From contig CALESG010000032.1 in NCBI GenBank assembly GCA_937907215.1, positions 1 to 6,088 of the forward strand: 6,088 nucleotides of DNA. The letters run 5' to 3'. The notes beneath the pieces are model-generated. The model had not been told where the DNA came from and ran no database searches. It saw only the letters and a program-made list of their open reading frames with translations. How positions within the stretch are numbered: position 1 is the first letter of the stretch; each line of letters begins with the position of its first letter. Source of the DNA: an uncultured Ruminococcus sp. (GTDB lineage Bacteria; Bacillota; Clostridia; Oscillospirales; Ruminococcaceae). The translations under genes and the position numbers were made by a program. Of this stretch, positions 1 through 4,650 are shown piece by piece.

Positions 1-97
1 TTTCAACATTGCTGATGTTATCATCTCCGCTGACACATCCAGTTGTAACCGCTATTGTCGTGATTGACAATATAATTGCCATAAGTCTATTTTTCAT
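1..97 (-). CDS. Lipoprotein, N-terminal fragment (possible solute-binding protein)
   Basis: Only the first 32 codons lie in the window; the gene continues past base 1. They encode a lipoprotein signal peptide: a positive start (Lys2, Arg4), a hydrophobic stretch at about residues 5-18 and a lipobox ending Thr-Thr-Gly-Cys, with Cys21 as the residue that would be lipidated. A polar Ser/Gly/Asp stretch follows, typical of the tether of a surface lipoprotein. A GGAGA ribosome binding site at 106-110 lies 8 bases before the ATG, which fixes the start. The mature protein would sit on the outer face of the cytoplasmic membrane. A LacI-family regulator lies just upstream and the promoter carries palindromes, so a sugar ABC transporter binding protein is a reasonable guess. 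This is inference from context; nothing in the visible residues proves it. Confidence 0.8.
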   Translation of the reverse strand, partial: MKNRLMAIILSITTIAVTTGCVSGDDNISNVE

Positions 98-112
98 AAT
101 TTTATTCTCCAG

Positions 113-126
113 TAAACTTAAGTTTA
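113..126. promoter_or_regulatory. 14-bp perfect palindrome in lipoprotein 5' leader
   Basis: TAAACTTAAGTTTA is a perfect inverted repeat with no spacer. It lies between the predicted transcription start (about 160) and the ribosome binding site (106-110) of the lipoprotein gene. It could be a downstream operator for a dimeric repressor. The sequence is AT-rich, so a chance palindrome is possible. Confidence 0.35.
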
Positions 127-166
127 ATTTATTTATTAACTTTATATTTGCTTACCTTATGTTTAT

Positions 167-195
167 ATTTTACTTCACATAAGCTTAAATGTCAA
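167..195 (-). promoter_or_regulatory. SigA-type promoter of the lipoprotein gene
   Basis: On the minus strand the -35 box is a perfect TTGACA (195-190), the spacer is 17 bases and the -10 box is TAAAAT (172-167, 5 of 6). Transcription would start near 160, giving a leader of about 60 bases. Just upstream of the -35 box is an A/T-tract stretch (199-213) that could act as an UP element. The spacer contains the palindrome TAAGCTTA, so the promoter looks repressible. Confidence 0.8.
180..187. promoter_or_regulatory. Putative repressor operator inside the lipoprotein promoter
   Basis: TAAGCTTA is a perfect 8-bp palindrome lying between the -35 and -10 boxes. Its outer flanks extend the symmetry as CA-N2-TAAGCTTA-N2-TG (176-191). 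A protein bound here would block RNA polymerase. A palindrome with the same AGCT centre sits in the same register in the promoter of the neighbouring lacI-type gene. An exact second copy of the 8-mer occurs at 422-429. Confidence 0.5.
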
Positions 196-304
196 GCATT
201 TTTAAGTTAAAAATAGTTTTTTCTACATCTTATACTAATAATTACATTTGCTTTTGTATATATCTACCAAACACATTGATATAAAATCAGATTTTCATCC
301 TTGG

Positions 305-353
305 AAATTAAGAAAACCTCTGCCAACAGCTTTATTACAAGTCGGCAGAGGTT
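305..353 (-). terminator. Intrinsic terminator of the LacI-family gene
   Basis: The inverted arms AACCTCTGCC (315-324) and GGCAGAGGTT (344-353) form a perfect 10-bp stem, GC-rich against an AT-rich background, with a 19-base loop. On the minus strand the stem is followed by TTCTTAATTT after the two terminal T residues, and it lies about 110 bases past the regulator's stop codon. The plus strand also shows GTTTT after the stem, but no plus-strand gene reads into it. It separates the regulator transcript from the lipoprotein transcript. Confidence 0.75.
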
Positions 354-421
354 GTTTTAATTGTTATATTTTAAACTTGCACTTAATTTGCTGTGTCTAT
401 TATTAAGATAAATCTACTTTA

Positions 422-429
422 TAAGCTTA
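422..429. promoter_or_regulatory. Second copy of the TAAGCTTA palindrome (possible auxiliary operator)
   Basis: This is an exact copy of the palindrome in the lipoprotein promoter, located about 240 bases upstream of it and just beyond the 3' end of the regulator gene. It could be a distal operator for looping. Its flanks are low-complexity A/T repeats, so it may equally be chance. Confidence 0.25.
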
Positions 430-463
430 AATTAAGTAAATGATATTTAATTTAAAGTAAACA

Positions 464-1465
464 TCACTTTTTTAATGACCTTACGCTATCTCTGAACACT
501 AAATAGCCGCTGACAACAATTCGATGTGCATTTTCATCAGGATGCTGCAAACGTCTTATCAAGCAACGACACGCTTCCTTCGCCATTCTATCTATATCTA
601 TTGCATAAGTTGTTATTTGAGGATCAGCAAGCTCAGATAAAACAAAATTATCAAATCCTACAATAGAAACATCTTCAGGAATACTTATTCCTTCAGATTT
701 AAGAAGTTTCATCAGAATATATGCTGTACTGTCACAGTTACAGACAAAAGCTGTCGGCATCCTTTTTATATCTTTCATTGATATTTCAATTTTGCCGTCA
801 TCATCACGATCTGGTATTGCCATATCAGATGTTACCGTTATTCCGGCTTCAATCATAGCTCGGCAAAATCCAAAATAGCGATCAGTGATACTGCTCGTTT
901 CTCCAACTGAACCAACATACATAATGTCCCTATGACCCATTTGAATCAAATGATTTACCATTGTGTACATACCATAATATCCATCTGAAATAACTGTATC
1001 CCTTGAGTATCTGGCATCAAATGAATCTAGCATAACCATAGGGATCGCAGAATCTTCAACCAGATTACAATATTCCTCGGAAAAATTTCCCATTAGTATT
1101 ATTCCGTCAATGCGGTCAGCCTGTATAAGCTGAGGCAACTCAAGCATTTGCTCATTTTTATCAGAAATTATCTCAAGAATACCTATATATCCACGCTGTG
1201 ACAACCAATTTATAGCTCTTTCGTACAGCGTCCAATAAAACGAATGTCCCTTTTCAATATATTTATGAGGAGTAATGATTCCAAATGTATACATTTTCCC
1301 ATTATTCACACTTTTTTTATGGTATCCGATTTCTTCTGCAATTCGCTGTATTTCTGTCCTAAGCTCTTCACTAACGCCATCTTTACCGGCAAGGGCTTTT
1401 GATACTGTCACGGTGCTTACATTTAATTTTTGTGCAATATCAGACATTCTGACTGCTTTAGCCAT
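464..1465 (-). CDS. LacI/GalR-family transcriptional regulator
   Basis: This 333-residue protein has the normal length and layout of the LacI family. The N-terminal helix-turn-helix spans about residues 7-27, with the family signature VSTVTVSKAL in the recognition helix, followed by the GVSEELR and IAEEIGY segments. From about residue 59 it is a periplasmic-binding-protein-like effector domain, with recognisable strands such as the GILEII, DGIILMG and MVMLDSF segments, Asp-Arg in the TDRYFGF segment, and IVGFDNF near the end. It would act in the cytoplasm as a dimer that binds an operator and releases it (or binds it) on meeting a sugar or related ligand; the ligand cannot be read from the sequence. 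The ATG has an AAAGGTG ribosome binding site (1476-1482). The linker between HTH and core (about residues 48-59) is shorter than usual and lacks the canonical hinge-helix Ala/Leu pattern. It has its own promoter and terminator and lies upstream of the lipoprotein gene on the same strand, a likely target. Confidence 0.93.
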   Translation of the reverse strand: MAKAVRMSDIAQKLNVSTVTVSKALAGKDGVSEELRTEIQRIAEEIGYHKKSVNNGKMYTFGIITPHKYIEKGHSFYWTLYERAINWLSQRGYIGILEIISDKNEQMLELPQLIQADRIDGIILMGNFSEEYCNLVEDSAIPMVMLDSFDARYSRDTVISDGYYGMYTMVNHLIQMGHRDIMYVGSVGETSSITDRYFGFCRAMIEAGITVTSDMAIPDRDDDGKIEISMKDIKRMPTAFVCNCDSTAYILMKLLKSEGISIPEDVSIVGFDNFVLSELADPQITTYAIDIDRMAKEACRCLIRRLQHPDENAHRIVVSGYLVFRDSVRSLKK

Positions 1466-1497
1466 AATGCATCAACACCTTTCTGCTTTTTTACTTA

Positions 1498-1526
1498 ATT
1501 ATACTTTATTTTAGCTAACTTGTCAA
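1498..1526 (-). promoter_or_regulatory. Consensus SigA promoter of the LacI-family gene
   Basis: On the minus strand this is a perfect TTGACA (1526-1521), a 17-base spacer and a perfect TATAAT (1503-1498). Transcription would start near 1491, about 25 bases before the ATG. Such a strong promoter in front of a regulator implies that it is held down, and a palindrome in the spacer supports autorepression. Confidence 0.87.
1511..1518. promoter_or_regulatory. Putative autoregulatory operator in the lacI-type promoter
   Basis: TTAGCTAA is a perfect 8-bp palindrome that begins two bases after the -35 box, the same register as TAAGCTTA in the lipoprotein promoter. Both fit T-W-AGCT-W-A. Beyond the 8 bases the symmetry is weak. 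Confidence 0.4.
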
Positions 1527-1631
1527 TAGAGTTAATATATTATATACACTAATGTAAGTTAAAAATAAGATAAATAAATATACTGTCTAACAGCTAAACA
1601 GAATATATTTGTATCTATATAAATATATAAA
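1527..1631. other. AT-rich intergenic stretch with no recognised feature
   Basis: Between the lacI-type promoter and the terminator of the small upstream gene the DNA is very AT-rich. I see no open frame with a ribosome binding site and no RNA structure beyond short chance inverted repeats, such as CTGT-CTA-ACAG near 1583-1593. Confidence 0.5.
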
Positions 1632-1672
1632 AAATAAGCTGAACTTTATAATAGTAAAGTTTCAGCTTATTT
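1622..1672 (-). terminator. Intrinsic terminator of the small 91-residue gene
   Basis: Arms 1632-1648 and 1655-1672 pair as an 11-bp and a 6-bp stem (AATAAGCTGA / TCAGCTTATT, then ACTTTA / TAAAGT) separated by a single bulged T at 1661, with the 6-base loop TAATAG. On the minus strand the stem runs into TTATTTTTT. It lies 26 bases past the stop codon of the small gene and shields the lacI-type promoter from readthrough. Confidence 0.8.
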
Positions 1673-1697
1673 AGCTTATTTTTATAATAATAAATTT

Positions 1698-1973
1698 TTA
1701 TAAATCCTGGAGGTCAGCTTCTGTAATGTCGTTTTCTAAATTATCTCTTGCAAGGTCATTATCAATAACAGGATAAACTTTTGATATAGGCTTTTCCTTT
1801 GAAAATGATGCTGAATGCCAAACTTTTTGAGATGGTGCATTTGTTCCAGCTATAATTGGATTGGCATGAACTTTGCCGTGTTTGGCTTTTCCTTGTATTT
1901 CAGGAACAATTGAAGCTGCATTTTGATGATGTGCGTTAGTATATTCAGGACGTTTCATCCCCTGTTTTGCCAT
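1698..1973 (-). CDS. Small charged hypothetical protein, 91 residues
   Basis: The start is the ATG at 1973, with GAGGTGA (1985-1979) six bases upstream. A GTG at 1982 is in frame but lies inside that ribosome binding site and is not used here. I cannot assign a function. The protein has no signal peptide, membrane segment or cysteine. The N-terminal two thirds is basic and rich in His, Lys, Asn and Gly, with segments such as PEIQGKAKHGK (24-34), NPIIAGTNAPS (38-48) and KVWH (50-53). The last 21 residues (71-91) are strongly acidic, with eight Asp/Glu and one Arg. This two-ended charge pattern fits a small cytoplasmic protein that is partly disordered or binds a nucleic acid or a protein partner, but that is inference. 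The segments read like a conserved family of small Firmicutes proteins, which I cannot verify here. It has its own terminator and is divergent from the asparagine-synthetase-like gene. No convincing -35 box precedes it; TGATATTAT at 2053-2045 could be an extended -10. Confidence 0.8.
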   Translation of the reverse strand: MAKQGMKRPEYTNAHHQNAASIVPEIQGKAKHGKVHANPIIAGTNAPSQKVWHSASFSKEKPISKVYPVIDNDLARDNLENDITEADLQDL

Positions 1974-1978
1974 ATCTA

Positions 1979-1985
1979 TCACCTC
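1979..1985 (-). promoter_or_regulatory. Ribosome binding site that fixes the start of the 91-residue gene
   Basis: GAGGTGA on the minus strand ends six bases before the ATG at 1973. The in-frame GTG at 1982-1980 is part of this site, so the longer reading is not credible. Confidence 0.8.
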
Positions 1986-2093
1986 GATGATATTGTATCC
2001 TAAAGAATACGATTTATCCCAGGCTTTTTATGTGTTGTTTACTTATAATATCATAAAACAAAAGTCGATATAGCGAAGATTTTTTCCCATCTA

Positions 2094-2122
2094 TTGACTA
2101 TTTTATTCATATGTGATATTAT
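2094..2122 (+). promoter_or_regulatory. Promoter of the asparagine-synthetase-like gene
   Basis: TTGACT (2094-2099), a 17-base spacer and TATTAT (2117-2122), with TG at 2114-2115 forming an extended -10. Transcription would start near 2129, giving a leader of about 48 bases with no obvious T-box or attenuator structure. The rest of the divergent region (1986-2093) shows nothing else clear. Confidence 0.75.
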
Positions 2123-2163
2123 TTTATCATAGGAATAATATATCCTGAAATATACAATTTGAC

Positions 2164-2169
2164 GAGGTG
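2164..2169 (+). promoter_or_regulatory. Ribosome binding site that fixes the start of the asparagine-synthetase-like gene
   Basis: GAGGTG lies seven bases before the ATG at 2177. A TTG at 2159 is in frame but upstream of this site and has no site of its own, so translation most likely begins at 2177. Confidence 0.8.
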
Positions 2170-2176
2170 CAAATAT

Positions 2177-3715
2177 ATGATTGAAGTAAAGGAATATAGA
2201 GGACATATACGCAATTGGGAAGCACTTTGTGCTGAACTTAATATTGATAAAAATCTTTCAAGAAAAGAAAGAGAAGATGAAATATTAAAAAAAGCCTATA
2301 AAAAATGGGGCTGTGATATGGCAGATCATTTATATGGTATGTTTGCATTTGCTCTTTGGGACGATGAAAACAAACAGCTTGTATGTATACGTGACCAATT
2401 TGGTACAAAACCATTTTACTATTATGTGACCAACAATGGAGATTTTCTATATGGCACAATGATTCGCAATATTATGGAGCAAGACGGATTTGTAAAAGAG
2501 ATAAATAAAGACGCATTGCAGCTTTACATGAGTCTTACATATGTAGCAGGCGAGAATACATTTTTCAAAGGTGTAAAGAAACTTATGCCCGGATGCTGCC
2601 TTATTTGGAAAGACGGCAAAATAAATATAAATCGTTATTGGAAACCTGAATTCAAACCTGATAACAGCAAGAACCTTGAAGAATGGGCAGATGAAATTCA
2701 TACTGCCATGCAGCAAATGATGAAGGAAATTAAAACACCTGATGAAACAGCATATTCTTTTTTGTCCGGCGGAGTTGATTCCTCTTATGTTCTTGCAATG
2801 TCCGATGCACCTTCTGCCGGCTGCTGCGGATATGATGATGAAAGATTTGATGAATCTGGAATGGCGGCTGAAACAGCAAAGCTTTTGAACAGAGAATTTT
2901 CCAGATGTGTTATATCTCCTGAGCAATATTTTGATATAGTTCCATATGTAATGTACAACATGGAACAGCCTTTGGGCGATGCCTCTGCAATCGCATTTAC
3001 AATAGGCTGTATGGAAACTGCAAAGCATACTAAACTTTGTTATTCCGGCGAAGGTTCGGATGAATTTTTCGGTGGTTACAATATGTATAGAAATGCAGAA
3101 CGTTACGGAGAGAATCTTAAAAATTTCTATGTAGGCAACACCAATATAATGAAAGAAGACGAAAAGCAGCGTATTTTAAAATATTATAATCCTGATGTTC
3201 AACCGATAGATCTTGTAAAGGACATATATGAAGAAACCGAGGGACTTGACCCATTAAGCAAAATGTCAGATGTTGATATTCAGATTTGGCTTGAGGGCGA
3301 TATTTATCTCAATGTGGATAAAATGAGTACAGCAGCCGGACTTGAAATAAGAATGCCGCTCACTGACAGAAGAATATTTGATATAGCGTCACGTATGCCG
3401 TCTGAATATAAAGTAAATTCAGAACAAAACAAAGTGGCATTTCGTACAGCAGCTGCCCGTGTTCTTCCGGAGGAAATAGCATTTAGAAAGAAGCTTGGCT
3501 TTATAGTTCCTATAAGAATATGGCTCGCTGATGAACGTTACAATAAAGATGTAAGAGATAAATTCAAAAGCGAAATGGCTGCACAGTTCTTTGATCTTGA
3601 TGAAATCGGTACGATCTTTGATGATTATATAAACGGAAATTCAGACAATTGGCGTAAGATATGGACTATATATACTTTCCTTGTATGGTATGAGGAATAT
3701 TTTGTAAAAAGATAA
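2177..3715 (+). CDS. Asparagine-synthetase-like protein with a degenerate glutaminase domain
   Basis: At 512 residues this belongs to the AsnB family, which makes asparagine from aspartate, ATP and glutamine in the cytoplasm. The C-terminal synthetase half is intact: the ATP-binding PP-loop SGGVDSS (197-203), CYSGEGSDEFFGGY (about 288-301), the VDKMS-AAGLEIRMPLTDRR segment (from about 380), and RKKLGF (437-442) in the region of the family's catalytic lysine. The N-terminal half keeps the fold markers LYGMFAFALWD (52-62) and RDQFGTKPFYYY (72-83), but begins about 45-50 residues late. The Cys that must follow the initiator Met in working glutaminase domains is absent. The NGEIYN glutamine-binding motif reads RGHIRN (8-13), and the SD-x-E motif reads R-E-D-E (32-35). 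By family logic it cannot hydrolyse glutamine, and would use free ammonia, accept it from a partner, or make a different amide, as the cysteine-less beta-lactam synthetases do. Upstream DNA shows no remnant of the missing part, so this is unlikely to be a recent truncation. It is a single-gene transcript with its own promoter and terminator. Confidence 0.9.
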   Translation: MIEVKEYRGHIRNWEALCAELNIDKNLSRKEREDEILKKAYKKWGCDMADHLYGMFAFALWDDENKQLVCIRDQFGTKPFYYYVTNNGDFLYGTMIRNIMEQDGFVKEINKDALQLYMSLTYVAGENTFFKGVKKLMPGCCLIWKDGKININRYWKPEFKPDNSKNLEEWADEIHTAMQQMMKEIKTPDETAYSFLSGGVDSSYVLAMSDAPSAGCCGYDDERFDESGMAAETAKLLNREFSRCVISPEQYFDIVPYVMYNMEQPLGDASAIAFTIGCMETAKHTKLCYSGEGSDEFFGGYNMYRNAERYGENLKNFYVGNTNIMKEDEKQRILKYYNPDVQPIDLVKDIYEETEGLDPLSKMSDVDIQIWLEGDIYLNVDKMSTAAGLEIRMPLTDRRIFDIASRMPSEYKVNSEQNKVAFRTAAARVLPEEIAFRKKLGFIVPIRIWLADERYNKDVRDKFKSEMAAQFFDLDEIGTIFDDYINGNSDNWRKIWTIYTFLVWYEEYFVKR

Positions 3716-3724
3716 TTGCAAAAG

Positions 3725-3765
3725 AGGCAGCACTATATAAATTCATATAGTGTTGCCTTTAATAT
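3725..3765 (+). terminator. Intrinsic terminator of the asparagine-synthetase-like gene
   Basis: Arms 3725-3738 and 3745-3758 form a 14-bp stem (AGGCAGCACTATAT / ATATAGTGTTGCCT, one G-T pair) closing the 6-base loop AAATTC. It starts 10 bases after the stop codon. The T run afterwards is short (TTTAATAT), so some readthrough into mntP is possible. Confidence 0.75.
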
Positions 3766-3770
3766 ACAAT
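3742..3770 (+). promoter_or_regulatory. Possible weak promoter of mntP, overlapping the terminator
   Basis: TTCATA (3742-3747, 4 of 6), a 17-base spacer and TACAAT (3765-3770, 5 of 6) would start transcription near 3777. It overlaps the loop and right arm of the preceding terminator. No better candidate is visible before mntP. Confidence 0.35.
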
Positions 3771-3812
3771 TCTGGAGCTTTACTAAATTTTTTATTTTGG
3801 AGATAATTAAAA

Positions 3813-4397
3813 ATGGAATGGAGTTTTGTTTTTTTCTTTAACAGTATCTTTCTTGGAATCGGACTTGCAATGGACGCATTTTCAGTATCTCTTGCAAATG
3901 GCTTAAATGAACCTAATATGAACGGTAAAAAAATGAGTACTATTGCAGGTACATTTGCATTTTTTCAAGCTTTTATGCCTATGATAGGCTGGATCTGCGT
4001 TCATACTGTTGTTCAATATTTTAAATCATTTCAGCAGTACATACCTTGGATAGCACTTGTTTTATTGCTCTTTATTGGAGGAAAGATGCTTATTGAAGGC
4101 ATACTCAATAAAGAAAAAGATGAGGACCATATGTCTTTTGGAATAGCTGCTCTTATACTTCAGGGTATTGCCACTTCAATAGATGCTTTATCTGTAGGGT
4201 TTACTATATCTGATTATAATTTGATTATGGCATTAGTATGTTCGCTTATTATTGCATTGGTAACATTTTTTATTTGTATAGTTGGACTTGCAATAGGAAA
4301 GAAATTTGGCACTAAGCTTTCTAATAAGGCAACTATACTTGGCGGTATCGTGCTTATAGCTATAGGTGTGGAAATATTTATTACAGGTGTATTTTGA
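3813..4397 (+). CDS. mntP: Manganese efflux pump MntP
   Basis: This 194-residue integral membrane protein matches the MntP (formerly DUF204/YebN) family, which exports Mn(II) across the cytoplasmic membrane and protects against manganese excess. The two family signatures lie in repeated halves: GLAMDAFSVSLANG (17-30, Asp21) and SIDALSVGF (122-130, Asp124). These aspartates correspond to the conserved acidic residues needed for transport in characterised MntP. Hydrophobic stretches near residues 5-25, 43-66, 76-96, 108-130, 136-160 and 174-193 give the expected six membrane helices, with a charged loop (KEKDEDH, 100-106) between the halves. Length is normal. The ATG has a GGAG site (3799-3802) ten bases upstream. 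The short leader (from about 3777, or from readthrough of the preceding gene) has no room for the yybP-ykoY manganese riboswitch that often controls this family. No clear terminator follows the gene. Confidence 0.93.
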   Translation: MEWSFVFFFNSIFLGIGLAMDAFSVSLANGLNEPNMNGKKMSTIAGTFAFFQAFMPMIGWICVHTVVQYFKSFQQYIPWIALVLLLFIGGKMLIEGILNKEKDEDHMSFGIAALILQGIATSIDALSVGFTISDYNLIMALVCSLIIALVTFFICIVGLAIGKKFGTKLSNKATILGGIVLIAIGVEIFITGVF

Positions 4398-4650
4398 GCG
4401 AGTTTTTATAATAAATTCAATATAATATTTTTATAATTATAACTATAACACTTTATCATACGAAAATCGTTAAAAAAAAATTATTGGTAAATATACATAA
4501 AATATTACTAACATACATTGATTTTTTATTATGTACGTGATATACTAATTATAGTGGATGTAACGTATTGATTATGATAAACAATAACACTTTTTAATAC
4601 TTATTTTCCATATTGTCTTTTATATTATTTTGAAACAGGAGGAATAAATC
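4398..4650. other. AT-rich spacer between mntP and the esterase gene
   Basis: These 253 bases are extremely AT-rich. I see no small gene, no convincing terminator for mntP and no structured RNA. A minor inverted repeat ACGA-AAA-TCGT lies near 4460-4470, followed by an A run, so it would not terminate plus-strand transcription. The functional content appears to be the esterase promoter at 4518-4546, a leader of about 98 bases and the ribosome binding site. Confidence 0.6.
4518..4546 (+). promoter_or_regulatory. Extended -10 promoter of the esterase gene
   Basis: TTGATT (4518-4523), a 17-base spacer and TATACT (4541-4546), with TG at 4538-4539. Transcription would start near 4553, leaving an untranslated leader of about 98 bases, long for this window, in which I see no stable fold. 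AGGAGG (4637-4642) precedes the ATG by eight bases. Confidence 0.7.

Noticed and set aside
1275..1514. 79-codon plus-strand open frame over the 5' part of the LacI-family gene
   Set aside because: It lies opposite the conserved HTH region and the regulator promoter and has no family features.
1974..1982. GTG start at 1982 extending the small protein by three residues
   Set aside because: The GTG is part of the GAGGTGA ribosome binding site for the ATG at 1973.
2159..2176. TTG start at 2159 extending the synthetase-like protein by six residues
   Set aside because: It has no ribosome binding site of its own, while GAGGTG at 2164-2169 is well placed for the ATG at 2177. The extension also does not restore the missing Met-Cys N-terminus.
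2120..2176. T-box or attenuator in the leader of the asparagine-synthetase-like gene
   Set aside because: The leader is only about 48 bases, AT-rich and without stable stems or T-box sequence.
2238..2459. 73-codon minus-strand open frame
   Set aside because: It is a shadow of the synthetase-like gene with low-complexity Phe/Leu content.
2447..3028. 193-codon minus-strand open frame inside the synthetase-like gene
   Set aside because: It is antisense to a well-supported gene. Its product is Cys/Ile/Phe-rich without domain logic, and it has no credible ribosome binding site.
3725..3758. Hairpin before mntP as a manganese riboswitch
   Set aside because: It is a single simple stem-loop with a short T tail right after a stop codon, so it is a terminator. 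The multi-helix yybP-ykoY layout is absent.
1404..4456. TTTTTATAATAA shared by the spacers near 1680 and 4404 as a mobile-element end
   Set aside because: It is a short A/T-only match expected by chance in such spacers. There is no inverted repeat partner, target duplication or transposase.
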